A stretch of 64,000 bases of DNA from Amycolatopsis pretoriensis (lineage in GTDB: Bacteria > Actinomycetota > Actinomycetes > Mycobacteriales > Pseudonocardiaceae). Shown piece after piece: positions 37,098 to 45,740 of the stretch. The DNA lies in contig NZ_FNUJ01000002.1 of the NCBI RefSeq assembly GCF_900107925.1, forward strand, positions 930,001 through 994,000, given 5' to 3'. Numbering within the stretch: position 1 is the stretch's first letter; every line of letters starts with the position of its first letter. Made by a program: the position numbers and the translations under genes. Below the pieces are notes generated by a model. It did not search any database. It was not told where the DNA came from and worked only from the letters and a program-made list of their open reading frames with translations.

Positions 37098-37218
37098 AAA
37101 CGTTCCCCTCGCGACCAGTTGCGACCTCAAAGACGGTTATTCTACCCCGGACCCGCGCATCCACCCGCCCTACCGCACCGGAACTCGAACGCGATGCGAG
37201 GCCGAGGCCCACATGTGG

Positions 37219-37875
37219 TCAGCGCAGGGGCGACCGCATCTTCGTGGTGCGAATGCTTCCATTGAGGAGTAGTCCGACGAGTGCGTCTTGACGGGTACGC
37301 CAGGGGCCGCCAGGCACAGTTAGCGCTGTTGCCGCCGTGCGGGCTTCCCAGCGTCGGCGCTGGTCGCGGGCGAGGTAACCAAGTAGGACCGAGTCGCCGG
37401 CCAGTACGCGGTAGGTGCCTGAGATCTCGAAGTCCTCACTGCGCTCGACCCGGACCGCGTCGACATCGATCACGTCTTCGCGCGTCACCGGGCGTGCTGT
37501 TGGTGCCGCCGGATTCGTGACGGAATTCGTGACCGCCGCCGGTTGCGCAGCAGTCAGGGACGGGTGCTCGACCTCCGCAGAAGGTGTGGTGGCCACTTCG
37601 GCCGCATGACGGACGCTGACCAGGTCGGTAGCAGCGGCCAACTCAGCGAGCGCGGACTGGGGATCATCGCCGGACGTCACGGCGCGGCGCGCGGTGGCGA
37701 TCGCCCGTCCAGCCTGGTCGAGCAAGGCCAACAGGTCGGTGGCGACGGGATCGGCAGCAAGCCGCGCGCGGCGGGCGCGCTGGCGGCACGCCGGGCCGTG
37801 ATACGTCGCCGGGCGCCCCCGTCCGCTGGGCCGGGGCAGCCTCTTGCCGCAGCCAGCGCAGACCGGTTCAGCCAT
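37219..37875 (-). CDS. Zinc-finger protein of the integrative element
   Basis: 218 residues with GGAGGC before the ATG. The N-terminus CAGCGKRLPRPSGRGRPATYHGPACRQRARR has a CxxC and a further Cys, a pattern seen in small zinc-binding proteins of actinobacterial plasmids and AICEs. The middle is low-complexity, Ala/Val/Thr-rich; the C-terminus ISGTYRVLAGDSVLLGYLARDQRRRWEARTA looks folded. Function unknown. The GTCAC repeat array lies just upstream of its start, so it may bind or be controlled by it. Confidence 0.6.
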   Translation of the reverse strand: MAEPVCAGCGKRLPRPSGRGRPATYHGPACRQRARRARLAADPVATDLLALLDQAGRAIATARRAVTSGDDPQSALAELAAATDLVSVRHAAEVATTPSAEVEHPSLTAAQPAAVTNSVTNPAAPTARPVTREDVIDVDAVRVERSEDFEISGTYRVLAGDSVLLGYLARDQRRRWEARTAATALTVPGGPWRTRQDALVGLLLNGSIRTTKMRSPLR

Positions 37876-37960
37876 GCTGACGCCTCCGACATTGCGTGAC
37901 TAATTTCGTGACGACGACATGGTGAGCGTACCCCACTGTCACGAAACATGTCACGGATCT

Positions 37961-38093
37961 AGCCGTCACAGCCGTCCTGCGAACCCGTCTCGCCGTCACA
38001 CTCGCTGTGACGGCTACAAAGGCGCTTCGACCTGCGGATATGTCGCTCGTGACGGCTGTGACGGGTTCAAGTGAACCCGTCACAGCCGTCACT
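37961..38093. repeat. Non-coding repeat region, copy 2
   Basis: GTGACGGCTGTGAC at 38049-38062 and its reverse complement at 38079-38092, with half-motifs at 37961-38020. The order and connecting words match the segment at 13450-13595. It lies upstream of the zinc-finger gene. Candidate operator array, replication origin or transfer (clt-like) site. Confidence 0.7.
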
Positions 38094-38206
38094 TATGGGC
38101 TCTGCGGCGCCGGATTTTGAGCCCGCGAAAGACCACCGTCACATACGGCGATCGAAGGTCGAGTTCGCCGACGCCGGACGTCTAGCAGCTATATGCGGTC
38201 AGTGGC

Positions 38207-38464
38207 TCAACGACGACTGATCCGATCTTGCCAAGGTGGGATCCCCTGCTCATGTCGATATATGGCGTCGCAGCGTTCGCACTGTCGGGGAATCTGGCGC
38301 CGGCGACGCTCACCGGCCAGCTCGAACACCGCGGCGCCGGAAGCTCCGCAGAGCATCGTGATGACCTGCCCGGGTACCGGGATCTCCGTCAGGCGGGTTC
38401 GATGCCACTCGCCATCGATCACCGGATGGATCGCGAGCGGGTCGATGTAGATCGCCGCGGTCAT
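38207..38464 (-). CDS. Small zinc-binding-type protein
   Basis: 85 residues; the ATG overlaps the stop of the upstream XRE regulator by ATGA. Cysteines in TMLCGASG and RQCERCDAIY form a probable zinc ribbon. Related to the 80-residue protein at 13980-14222. Small proteins of this kind commonly follow XRE-DUF5753 regulators in actinobacteria. Function unknown. Confidence 0.65.
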   Translation of the reverse strand: MTAAIYIDPLAIHPVIDGEWHRTRLTEIPVPGQVITMLCGASGAAVFELAGERRRRQIPRQCERCDAIYRHEQGIPPWQDRISRR

Positions 38465-39288
38465 TGCGACCCTCGGAGCAGCGCAGGTGTACGCAAGGCA
38501 TCAGCAGTCCCAGACTCGTCGAAAGCTCGCCTCAGAAGGCTCTTCGCCGTGTCGTGGTAGCGGCTAAGCAGCTTTCGGTCGGTCAGGTAGGCGTTGCAGT
38601 GGTGGTGCCTGAGCACCACGGCGATCGGTTCGGACCGGTCCTCGAAGAGTGTGAAGGCGCCGACCGACCTCAGCGCGGCCTCTGCCGATGGCACGATTCG
38701 GATGGTGACGTGCGGAGACTGCGCCGCCGCGCGAAGGTGCTCGATCTGCTGGGTATCCAGGTCCTCCAGGCTGTGTAGTGCCTGGTCACCGATCAGGAAC
38801 ACGTAACGGCGGTTGCCATCGCTCAGCGCCTGCTGGCGGACTCGGCGGTTCAGCAGTTCCATGTCCCGGCGGTCGTCCGGCACCACGGCCTTGTCGAGCA
38901 CTCGTTCGGCATACGCCCGAGTCTGGAGAAGATCGGGAATGCACAACGGAGCCCACTCCACGACGCGGCTTGCGAGCTGTTCGTATGTCCACAACAGGTG
39001 CCCCAGCTGCGGGTCGGAATGGTCGACCAGGTTTGCATCGCCGGCGTGCGGGGCGAGCGCCATCACTCGTTCGTACTCGGTTGACTCGACCTGGAGGGAC
39101 CCGAGAATCCATGCCACAGCGGTCTCCGGCGCGACCTTGGTTCCCAGCTCCCAAGCCGAAAGCGTCGCGGGATAAACCCCGATCTTGTGCGCCAGCCTCC
39201 GCAAGCCCAGTCCGCGGCGCACACGGGCGTCGCGCAAGCTGCTGCTGATAGCAATAGTCGCGGGCGGGCGGATGATCGACTTGGGCAT
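38461..39288 (-). CDS. XRE-family regulator with DUF5753
   Basis: 275 residues, AAGGAC ahead of the ATG. The helix-turn-helix lies near residues 17-70 (LRDARVRRGLGLRRLAHKIGVYPATLSAWELGTK); the rest is the DUF5753 domain (LLWTYEQLASRVVEWAPLCIPDLLQTRAYAERVL ... RRVRQQALSD ... TIRIVPSAEAAL ... PIAVVLRHHHCNAYLTD). This is one of the commonest regulator types of Streptomyces-like bacteria, often paired with a small DUF397-type or zinc protein gene as here. Target unknown. Confidence 0.9.
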   Translation of the reverse strand: MPKSIIRPPATIAISSSLRDARVRRGLGLRRLAHKIGVYPATLSAWELGTKVAPETAVAWILGSLQVESTEYERVMALAPHAGDANLVDHSDPQLGHLLWTYEQLASRVVEWAPLCIPDLLQTRAYAERVLDKAVVPDDRRDMELLNRRVRQQALSDGNRRYVFLIGDQALHSLEDLDTQQIEHLRAAAQSPHVTIRIVPSAEAALRSVGAFTLFEDRSEPIAVVLRHHHCNAYLTDRKLLSRYHDTAKSLLRRAFDESGTADALRTPALLRGSQ

Positions 39289-39382
39289 CTTCAGGTCCTT
39301 GCTGAGAGCTGTTCGTGGCAGATAGGCGTATGAGCACGCTGCTGCGTTTGAAACCGCGGTCCGGGTGTTGGCTGGCCAGCCG

Positions 39383-39733
39383 TCACGGCGCCCTCGGCGG
39401 ACTCTCGCCGGGGTTAGCAGCTCGCACCTCGGCGACCAGAGCGCCGGCTGTCGCTGCGACCGTCTTCAGCGCGCTGATGTGCTCCATCAGCCGGTTCAGG
39501 CCCAGCGGGCTCAGACGGAGTTCGCGTGGCTCGGCGCGTGACTGGAGGTAGCCGGACGCACGGAGAAACTCGATGTGCAGTTCGAGGTCCGGCGTGGGCA
39601 GCCCTAAGGCCTGCTGGATGGCGAGTTGCGGACGCCAGCGAGTGTCGGCCAGCAGGCAGGCGATGAACAGGCGGACCGGCTGGAGCAGCAGCGCGTCGAG
39701 GTCTGTACGCGAAGCGGGCGAGATCGGCTTCAT
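39383..39733 (-). CDS. Winged-helix DNA-binding protein (HTH_34/MarR-like)
   Basis: 116 residues from an ATG that overlaps the upstream zinc-protein stop. LLLQPVRLFIACLLADTRWRPQLAIQQALGLPTPDLELHIEFLRASGYLQSRA and the wing region ELRLSPLGLNRLMEHI match the protein at 13624-13983. Part of the duplicated module shared by the two element halves. Confidence 0.75.
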   Translation of the reverse strand: MKPISPASRTDLDALLLQPVRLFIACLLADTRWRPQLAIQQALGLPTPDLELHIEFLRASGYLQSRAEPRELRLSPLGLNRLMEHISALKTVAATAGALVAEVRAANPGESPPRAP

Positions 39734-39984
39734 GGTCGCCTCGCTGCGACACGGGTGCAGACGATCACGAGTCCCCGACACCGCGGGCAGGAACGGCCGG
39801 CCGGGACCAAGCAGGAGTGAATCAGCACTTCGTGGCCGCAGAGAGCGCGGTACCGGCCCTGCCGAAGACGGATGCCGCGCAGGAACTCCTCGTCGGTGAC
39901 CGCGTGCGCCAGGCCGTCCCGCACGCACCGGTACCAGCTGATGTAGAGCGCTGAGTGCGGCGTCTTGCAGTTCGTGCCTGGCAC
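39730..39984 (-). CDS. Small zinc-binding-type protein
   Basis: 84 residues from a GTG preceded by GGGAGGGG. Conserved YISWYRCVRDGLAHAVTDEEFLRG and cysteines in ALCGHEV, HSCLVPAGRSCPRC; the paralogue at 14219-14668 carries an extra basic tail. It is the first gene of a two-gene coupled operon with the winged-helix gene and is divergent from the XRE-Nudix gene. Confidence 0.65.
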   Translation of the reverse strand: MPGTNCKTPHSALYISWYRCVRDGLAHAVTDEEFLRGIRLRQGRYRALCGHEVLIHSCLVPAGRSCPRCRGLVIVCTRVAARRP

Positions 39985-40012
39985 GTCCCCTCCCTTCGAC
40001 GTCGCGATCTGA

Positions 40013-40020
40013 TGAAATCA
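40013..40020. promoter_or_regulatory. Candidate operator TGAAATCA, site 2
   Basis: The octamer, in TGATGAAATCAGTCAAA, lies in the promoter region between the divergent zinc-protein and XRE-Nudix genes, at the same relative position as the site at 14696. Confidence 0.35.
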
Positions 40021-40153
40021 GTCAAACGGGAGTCGGACCCGGCGACCAGAGCAGTGGTGGCGCAGTCGCGTTGCACGGATGACGCACTAGCTGTCTTGAG
40101 CTGCTGATACTGCTGCTACATTGGGGCTGATCACGCGAGGTTGGAGGTCGGCT

Positions 40154-41632
40154 ATGCCCGGAGGGCGACGGCGAGAAGAGCTGATCTCAGCTCGCAAGGT
40201 CGCCGGCTTCACCCAAGAAGGTCTAGCTGAGGTTCTCAGTGTCGATCGGTCGACGGTTGCCCGATGGGAGGCGGGCGACTACGTACCGCTCCCCTACCTC
40301 TGGCCAAAGCTCGCAGGCGTGCTCGGTCGTTCACGAGACGAGTTGCAGGCCCTGATCGGTCCGGTCGCTGTCACGCCGGAATCCGGCTTGGACGACGAGT
40401 TCGAGCCGTTGTTCGCTTGGCTCGATCGGCACGCTGGGTGGCCACTCGGGAAGGCCCGCGAACGGGTGCACGCGATTGCGCCCGCTTCGCCCCGGAATCG
40501 GCCGCATCTGCCGCGAAGCGTCATCGCGGACGCCCTGGCTGGCTACTACGCGCCGACCAGCGACTATCTCCCATACACCGCGCGATGCGGGCAGATAGAA
40601 GTGAGCACCAGCGTCCTCACGCGGCCAGAGTGGCTGGATCTCGCCTGCCCGCTGACGGCCGCGGGCGACCAGATCGCCTTCGAGGGCGGCAGCGCGCGGC
40701 TGCCAGCAGCGGTTAACGAGCATGCTGCGGTGCAGCGTCTCGCGGACGCTGCGGCCTCCGGAATCCGAATCGCGGACGTTCCTCTGTACCGGCTGCTCGA
40801 CGTCGACCCCCGCCCCGAAGTACTGCGCGGGAAGGTCGGAATCGCGTCGTTCGTCGAGTACGCGCTTGGCGTCGACCTGCTGGAACGCGAACTCAACGAG
40901 TTGCTGACCGGCGGCCGTGCCGCGCGCCCGGGGTCCATGCCGCTCCGTGACCGCCAGCTGCCCGACGTGGCCGCGGTGCTCGACCTGCGCACGCGCCTGT
41001 GCGCGGGTGGCGTGCTGGCGTTGACAGCGATCGCGCGGCCAGCGGACCCGCTTCGCGGTGACGCCGACTTCGTGTTGCTGGTTCAGAAGAGGTCCGCGCG
41101 GGTCGTGAACACGGCCAACCGCTTGTCGGTGATCCCGAAGAGCTTCCATGGGCCGCTCGCGGATCGGCGAGCGGACTCCCGGATCGGCGTCACCCTGCGC
41201 CGCGAGCTTGAGGAAGAGCTGTTCGGCAGGACGGACGTCGACCGGTCGGCCGGAGATCGCAGGGTTGCCGATCCGATGCACCCGACCAGGCTGTCCGCGC
41301 CGATGCGATGGCTGGTCGAGCAGCCCGGCCGGCTGCGGACGGAGTGCACCGGGTTCGGGTTCAACCTGGTCAGCGGGAACTATGAGTTCGCCAGCCTGGT
41401 CGTCATCGAGGATGAAGAGTTCTGGCCGCGCTTCGGCGGGGACGTCGAAGCGAACTGGGAGGCCGCAGGACTGCGGCAGTACTCGACGCTCGACGGCGAC
41501 TTGGTCAGCGAACTGATCGGCGACGAAACCTGGAGCAATGAAGGATTGTTCGCATTTCTCCAAGGCTTGCGTCGGCTCGTCGAGATCGGTGGCGATCGAG
41601 TGAAGATTCCAGCAGTCGAATTATGTTGCTGA
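40154..41632 (+). CDS. XRE-HTH / Nudix-type protein (Pif-like)
   Basis: 492 residues from ATG 40154 with TTGGAGGT upstream. Residues about 5-60 are an XRE helix-turn-helix (ARKVAGFTQEGLAEVLSVDRSTVARWEAGDYVPLPY). The middle is conserved among the three copies in this window (LDLACPL, FVEYALGVDLLERELNELL, RLCAGGVLALTAIARPADP). Residues about 345-362 (RIGVTLRRELEEELFGR) fit the Nudix box REUxEExGU loosely. In pSAM2 the Nudix protein Pif gives immunity to redundant transfer, so a transfer-exclusion or regulatory role is a reasonable inference; the substrate is unknown. Intact counterpart of the pseudogene at 14837. Its end overlaps the convergent cupin gene. Confidence 0.75.
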   Translation: MPGGRRREELISARKVAGFTQEGLAEVLSVDRSTVARWEAGDYVPLPYLWPKLAGVLGRSRDELQALIGPVAVTPESGLDDEFEPLFAWLDRHAGWPLGKARERVHAIAPASPRNRPHLPRSVIADALAGYYAPTSDYLPYTARCGQIEVSTSVLTRPEWLDLACPLTAAGDQIAFEGGSARLPAAVNEHAAVQRLADAAASGIRIADVPLYRLLDVDPRPEVLRGKVGIASFVEYALGVDLLERELNELLTGGRAARPGSMPLRDRQLPDVAAVLDLRTRLCAGGVLALTAIARPADPLRGDADFVLLVQKRSARVVNTANRLSVIPKSFHGPLADRRADSRIGVTLRRELEEELFGRTDVDRSAGDRRVADPMHPTRLSAPMRWLVEQPGRLRTECTGFGFNLVSGNYEFASLVVIEDEEFWPRFGGDVEANWEAAGLRQYSTLDGDLVSELIGDETWSNEGLFAFLQGLRRLVEIGGDRVKIPAVELCC

Positions 41633-41986
41633 CGGCCAGCGGACTGTGAGGACCACTGAATCCGCCAACGCTTCCCAGGAATGGTCGACTCCTGGACCCC
41701 ACATCACGTAATCGCCCTGTCGATTCATGATCTTGCCTCCGCCGGTGACCTCCACTCGAAACTCGCCAGAGACGAGCATCACCAGCGTGGTTCGCTGGTC
41801 ATCGGACGTCCACTCAGGACGTTTGTCGCCCGCAGGATGGTTGGCCCACTTGACTTCCACGTCCTTGGAGGCGCGAACACCCTGCGACGGGTCAATGAAG
41901 TGGCCGACCAGCCAGCCGCGCGTGTCGGCCCCGTCGTCGTTGGCGTTGCCTGCCGTCCAACCGTCGCTCACTGGCTGATCTCCCAT
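41621..41986 (-). CDS. Cupin-domain protein
   Basis: 121 residues. VEVKWANHPAGDKRPEWTSDDQRTTLVMLVSGEFRVEVTGGGKIMNRQGDYVMWGPGVDHSWEAL is a small beta-barrel cupin with a histidine near the end of the second motif. The start lies 19 bases inside the end of the HTH-Nudix gene, so they are co-translated. A role in small-molecule binding or signalling with the Nudix protein is possible; nothing more can be read. Confidence 0.75.
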   Translation of the reverse strand: MGDQPVSDGWTAGNANDDGADTRGWLVGHFIDPSQGVRASKDVEVKWANHPAGDKRPEWTSDDQRTTLVMLVSGEFRVEVTGGGKIMNRQGDYVMWGPGVDHSWEALADSVVLTVRWPSAT

Positions 41987-43530
41987 TCGATCTCGGACAG
42001 CTTCACACGCTCTCCGCCGATTTGCGCAAGGCGTCTAAGTCCTTGTGCCATAGCGAACAATCCTTCGTTGCTCCACGCTACATCACCCAGCAACTCGGTG
42101 ACGAGTTCCGCGTCGGTAGTCGAATACTGACGAAGAGTCGCGGATTCCCAGTTTGCTTCGACCACTCCCCCGTAGCGCGCCCAGAATTCTTCGTCGTCGA
42201 TGACGATCAGGCTGGCGAACTCATAGTTCCCGCTCACGAGGTTCAGACCGAACCCGGTGCACTCCATCCGCAGGCGGCCGGGCTCGTCGAGGAGCCAGCG
42301 CATCGGCTCCGAGAGCCTGGTCGGGTGCATCGGGTCCGCGGTCAGCGTGTCGGCGACTGTGTTGTCAGCGTCTGGCCGGCCGAACAACTCCTCTTCCATC
42401 TCACGGCGCAAGGTGGCGCCGATCTGGGCTTCTCGCCGTACGTCGGTCAGCGGCTGGTGGAACCCCTTCGGAATGACGGCGAGTCGGCGCGTGGCGTTCA
42501 GCACGTGCCCGGAACGTTCCTGGACCAAGAGCACGTAGTCCGCTTCACCGCGATAGGGATCGGCTGGCCGGGCGATGGCCGTCAGTGCCAGGGCCCCGCC
42601 TGCGCAGAGTCGGCCGCCGACGTCCAGGACCGAGCCGAGGTCGGGCAGGTAGCGATCGCGCAAGGGCAGGGACGTCGTATCGCCGGCGGCGAGCGCGTCG
42701 AGCAGTTCGCCTTCGAGCAGGTCCATCGTCAGGGCGTAGTGGACGAAGTGGTCTACGCCGAACGAGCCGCCGAGGTGGCGTTCATGGATGTCCGTGCTGA
42801 GCAGTCGGTACAGCGGGGCGTTCATGAGCCGCGTGTTCATGGACACCGTCTCGGCCAGCCGGTGAACAGCGGCGTTCGTCGCGTGCTCGTCGAGTACCTG
42901 TCGCGGTTCCGGCCGGGCGCTTGCAATGGTGAGCCCGTCGTGCGGCGGGCGTAGTTCGCAGGCGAGATCGAGCCAATCAGCGCAGGTCACAATGCTCGTA
43001 TTCAGGATGTGGTCACCGCAGCGGCCGGCATACAGGCCATGATCACCGTGGCTCCGGCCGTAGTACTCGGCGAGCGCATCAGCCACGGCGCGCTGTCCAA
43101 CCCACCCGCGGCGAGTGGCCCGGTCATACGACTCCTGCGCGTCGACGCGTGCGGCTTGCTCGGCGACAGCGTGGCGCGCGGCGCCAGGCCTGTGGTAGGC
43201 GTGCTGGTCGAGCCATTCGAGAGCCGCGCCGATGTGGGGGTCCGCGGCGAGCCGTCGGTCGGCTTCCCTCGTGTCTGGCCTCGTCTGGACGGCCGGAGCC
43301 TCGCCGATCAGCTCCGCGAAACGGATGCGCTCGGCCTCCGACGCCCGTTCATGAGCAGCGTCGAGAACCTGTTGCATCTCCGACTGCGGCCGGAGGTCCG
43401 GTTTCTTGTGCCACGACGCGACCGTTCGCGCGCTGATTCCGAGGTGTTCAGCGAACCGCTCTTGGCTTAGGCGCAATGCCGACTGCAATGCGGCCGCTGA
43501 TCGCCCGGTCCATCCGCCTACCCGGCTCAT
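41968..43530 (-). CDS. HTH / Nudix-type protein, second intact copy
   Basis: 520 residues from ATG 43530; a GTG at 43578 would add 16 residues but overlaps the direct repeat upstream. The N-terminal HTH (LQSALRLSQERFAEHLGISARTVASWHKKPDLRPQSEMQQVL) differs from the XRE domains of the other two copies, but from about residue 100 the proteins align throughout (LDLACEL, PLRDRYLPDLGSVLDVGGRLCAGGALALTAIARPADPYRG, IGATLRREMEEELFGR, ECTGFGLNLVSGNYEFASLIVIDDEEFW). The Nudix-like box lies near residues 375-390. Convergent with the first copy and followed by the coupled cupin gene. Confidence 0.75.
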   Translation of the reverse strand: MSRVGGWTGRSAAALQSALRLSQERFAEHLGISARTVASWHKKPDLRPQSEMQQVLDAAHERASEAERIRFAELIGEAPAVQTRPDTREADRRLAADPHIGAALEWLDQHAYHRPGAARHAVAEQAARVDAQESYDRATRRGWVGQRAVADALAEYYGRSHGDHGLYAGRCGDHILNTSIVTCADWLDLACELRPPHDGLTIASARPEPRQVLDEHATNAAVHRLAETVSMNTRLMNAPLYRLLSTDIHERHLGGSFGVDHFVHYALTMDLLEGELLDALAAGDTTSLPLRDRYLPDLGSVLDVGGRLCAGGALALTAIARPADPYRGEADYVLLVQERSGHVLNATRRLAVIPKGFHQPLTDVRREAQIGATLRREMEEELFGRPDADNTVADTLTADPMHPTRLSEPMRWLLDEPGRLRMECTGFGLNLVSGNYEFASLIVIDDEEFWARYGGVVEANWESATLRQYSTTDAELVTELLGDVAWSNEGLFAMAQGLRRLAQIGGERVKLSEIEWEISQ

Positions 43531-43563
43531 CGCGGCCCCGAAACGCTCTTGTGCAGCGGATAT

Positions 43564-43599
43564 GCAGTGGTTGTGCACTGCTTCGGCAGTGGTTGTGCA
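43564..43599. promoter_or_regulatory. Direct repeat upstream of the HTH-Nudix gene
   Basis: GCAGTGGTTGTGCA occurs twice, at 43564-43577 and 43586-43599, 22 bases apart start to start (two helical turns), right before the gene start at 43530. This spacing suits cooperative binding of a dimeric regulator, perhaps autoregulation by the HTH protein. Confidence 0.5.
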
Positions 43600-43674
43600 T
43601 GGGACCGGACGCCGTTTCGGCCTTGAATTCTAGGTATGGAAATCACCTGGTTCACCAGCCCGAATCACCCGGCC

Positions 43675-44181
43675 CTAGCGCTCCGGCTTCACGTGCTCGA
43701 CCACGGTCGCGAGGCTCGTTTGGACGTCCTCCAGCCGGTCGGTGATCTCGGCCAGTCTCTGTTCGAGCGCGTCCAGCCGGGACCACAGTTCATGGCCGTC
43801 GTCGGCCGGCTCGTCCGGGTGCGGCGGTGTGCGATTCTGCAGCACGGCCAACAGATGCTGCGGATGCCAGCCCAGCGTTGTCGACAGCGCTTCGAGCGTC
43901 CGCGCGCTCCGGCGGCGCTCCACCGTGTGGTGTTGGAGCTCGCGCACGATCGCCTGCGACACGTGCGATCGCTCGGCCAGCTCGCGTTGTCGCCAGCCGA
44001 GTTCGTTCACGCGCATGTTGATCGCCTTGGCGACTGCCGCCCAGTCCTCCGTCACGTATTCCTCCGCGCTCCGCCTCAGCGCCGAGATTAGCGGTTCGTC
44101 GAGCTTTCTCCGCGCCGCATAGCGCGTTGCCTGCGGCGCGTCGGACAAACACGTCCGACGAAGAGCTGAAATCAACAACAT
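43675..44181 (-). CDS. XRE-family regulator with C-terminal coiled coil
   Basis: 168 residues from ATG 44181; a GTG about 40 residues in is possible. The HTH is AINMRVNELGWRQRELAERSHVSQAIVRELQHHTVERRRSARTLEALSTTLGW. The C-terminus LWSRLDALEQRLAEITDRLEDVQTSLATVVEHV is a leucine-rich coiled coil, probably for dimerisation. It is divergent from the excisionase gene with two TGAAATCA sites between them, so it is the likely master regulator (repressor) of the excision/transfer operon. Confidence 0.75.
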   Translation of the reverse strand: MLLISALRRTCLSDAPQATRYAARRKLDEPLISALRRSAEEYVTEDWAAVAKAINMRVNELGWRQRELAERSHVSQAIVRELQHHTVERRRSARTLEALSTTLGWHPQHLLAVLQNRTPPHPDEPADDGHELWSRLDALEQRLAEITDRLEDVQTSLATVVEHVKPER

Positions 44182-44194
44182 AGTCTTGAAATCA
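44167..44194. promoter_or_regulatory. Candidate operators TGAAATCA, sites 3 and 4
   Basis: Two copies at 44167-44174 and 44187-44194, 20 bases apart start to start, lie across the regulator start and the excisionase promoter. The same octamer recurs at 14696, 40013 and the integrase start (48015). Confidence 0.4.
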
Positions 44195-44210
44195 TCAGAT
44201 TGGTTCTCTC

Positions 44211-44411
44211 ATGAACGCCAAAACGACCTTTCACACCATTCCCGAGTCCGCGTGGATTCTCGGCGTCTCCCGCAACACGGTCAGCCGGGCGATCCGGACT
44301 GGTGCGCTTCGCGCCACCCTGTGCCGCTCCGGGCTGCGCGTCTCGTCCACCGAGTTGGCCAAGGCGCTTCAGGACGGAGGTGCGGCATGGAAGCCGACGA
44401 CCTCTGGCTGA
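44211..44411 (+). CDS. xis: Excisionase-like HTH protein
   Basis: 66 residues. HTIPESAWILGVSRNTVSRAIRTGALRATLCRSGLRVSSTELAKAL is a MerR-type winged helix as in excisionases of actinobacterial elements. It overlaps the WhiB-like gene by 25 bases and leads the rightward transfer operon. It probably directs the serine integrase toward excision. Confidence 0.7.
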   Translation: MNAKTTFHTIPESAWILGVSRNTVSRAIRTGALRATLCRSGLRVSSTELAKALQDGGAAWKPTTSG

Positions 44412-44719
44412 TCGGCATCGCGTGGCGGCTCGATCGCCTGCGGTGGGTGCCCACCGATGTCTTGCGCGACGTCGTGACCAGCGATGGAGCCTGCATGACG
44501 CCGTCGGAGGCCGGTCCGCCGGACGCTCGCGATGACCGGGAGCTCGCCAAGCTGTTGTGCGGCGGCTGCCCGGTCCAGGACGAGTGCCTTGAACTGGAGC
44601 TTCGGACGGCCGGCGTCGACACGATCGGCGTCTGGGGCGCGATGACCGACGACGACCGGCGCACGCTGCACCCGCACTGGCTGCGCCGTGGCGAGCGTTT
44701 CGAGCGGGGTGCGCGATGA
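44387..44719 (+). CDS. WhiB-family iron-sulfur protein
   Basis: 110 residues. Four cysteines in the WhiB order, DGACM ... LLCGGCPVQDECLELEL, and the following GVDTIGVWGAMTDDDRR (G(V/I)WGG-type turn) identify a WhiB-like protein that should bind a [4Fe-4S] cluster and contact the principal sigma factor. WhiB-like genes occur on many actinobacterial plasmids and phages. Both ends overlap neighbours (xis, membrane protein), so it belongs to the transfer operon. Confidence 0.85.
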   Translation: MEADDLWLIGIAWRLDRLRWVPTDVLRDVVTSDGACMTPSEAGPPDARDDRELAKLLCGGCPVQDECLELELRTAGVDTIGVWGAMTDDDRRTLHPHWLRRGERFERGAR

Positions 44720-45045
44720 ACGAACTCACCGTGACGCCCACGCAGATCCTCGCCGGTGTCGGCGTGCTGATCGTCCTGTTCTGGGTCTGGCGGGCCGGCG
44801 CTCGCCGGGCGAAAGCCGCCGCCGAAGCCGCTCGGAGCGGCGCCCGACTTGTGTCGCTGGCCGGGCGCGTGCTGTTCAATGCCGGGCTGATCGTCGCCGT
44901 CCAGTGGGTGGTGATCGCTCACCCAGGTAGCCCGTGGCTGCTGTTCGCCGTGCTCGGGCTGCCCGCGCTGTTCGCGTCCTGCGCTCTGACTCGCGCCATG
45001 ACCGTGACCACGGTCGACACCTCGAAGCGGGGTGGTCGGCGATGA
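44716..45045 (+). CDS. Small membrane protein of the transfer operon
   Basis: 109 residues with three hydrophobic segments (ILAGVGVLIVLFWVW; LFNAGLIVAVQWVVIA; WLLFAVLGLPALFASCAL) separated by basic stretches. The ATG overlaps the WhiB stop and its own stop overlaps the next ATG. Position before the FtsK/TraB gene resembles the Spd membrane proteins of Streptomyces conjugative elements (inference from position and topology). Confidence 0.7.
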   Translation: MNELTVTPTQILAGVGVLIVLFWVWRAGARRAKAAAEAARSGARLVSLAGRVLFNAGLIVAVQWVVIAHPGSPWLLFAVLGLPALFASCALTRAMTVTTVDTSKRGGRR

Positions 45046-45740
45046 ATCGGGCGCAACGGCTCGCACAGGACGCGGCCGAAGCCGCGGAGGTGCGCGCTTA
45101 CCAGACCGATCCGGACGTCGTCGCGCTGCGGATCGAACGTGTGCGGCGGCAGGTCGACTGGATGTGCTGGTCCGGGATCGTGCTCGGGCTGGCGTTCACG
45201 ATGACCAACGTCCAAGGCTTCGCGTCGACCGGGACACGGCCCGGGTCGCTGCCGTGGCTCGCCGCGTGGGTGCTGGACCCGACCGTCTCGCTTGTCCTGC
45301 TCGCGATCCTGCGGGCAGAGCAAGTGACGGCGCGCTACCAGGTCAAGACGGGTGTCTGGGTACGGCGGGCGAAGTGGTTCACCCTCGCGGCCACGTACGT
45401 CATGAACACCTGGACGTCGTTCGCAGCCGGGGAACCGGCAGCTATCGTGCTGCACTCGGTGCCGCCGCTGGTCGTGTTCGTCGCCGTCGAGGCGATCACC
45501 GACCTACGGGACAAGCTGACCGACGCCGTGCTGGTGGCCGCTCAACGGCGTTCCACTAACGAGGAACCCATGAAGCCCGGTCGGCGTGTGTTGTTCGCCG
45601 ATTACCTCGTGATCGCCCGGGAGAGCTGGACACCGGATGTCGAGATCACGCCTGCGTGGGTGCGGCGTGCGACCGGGTGCTCGCGTGGCCTGTCGCCCCG
45701 GCTCGCGCGGGCGCTGCGAGCGGAGGTCGCCGATGACTGA
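45042..45740 (+). CDS. Membrane protein (DUF2637-like) of the transfer operon
   Basis: 232 residues. After a charged N-terminus come three or four hydrophobic helices (MCWSGIVLGLAFTMTN; WLAAWVLDPTVSLVLLAIL; WFTLAATYVMNTWTSF; IVLHSVPPLVVFVAVEAI), then a soluble C-terminal domain (RVLFADYLVIARESW ... WVRRATGCSRGLSPRLARAL), which looks helix-turn-helix-like. This layout occurs in membrane proteins next to TraB in AICEs and may assist DNA transfer. It overlaps the TraB-like start by 8 bases. Confidence 0.7.
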   Translation: MNRAQRLAQDAAEAAEVRAYQTDPDVVALRIERVRRQVDWMCWSGIVLGLAFTMTNVQGFASTGTRPGSLPWLAAWVLDPTVSLVLLAILRAEQVTARYQVKTGVWVRRAKWFTLAATYVMNTWTSFAAGEPAAIVLHSVPPLVVFVAVEAITDLRDKLTDAVLVAAQRRSTNEEPMKPGRRVLFADYLVIARESWTPDVEITPAWVRRATGCSRGLSPRLARALRAEVADD

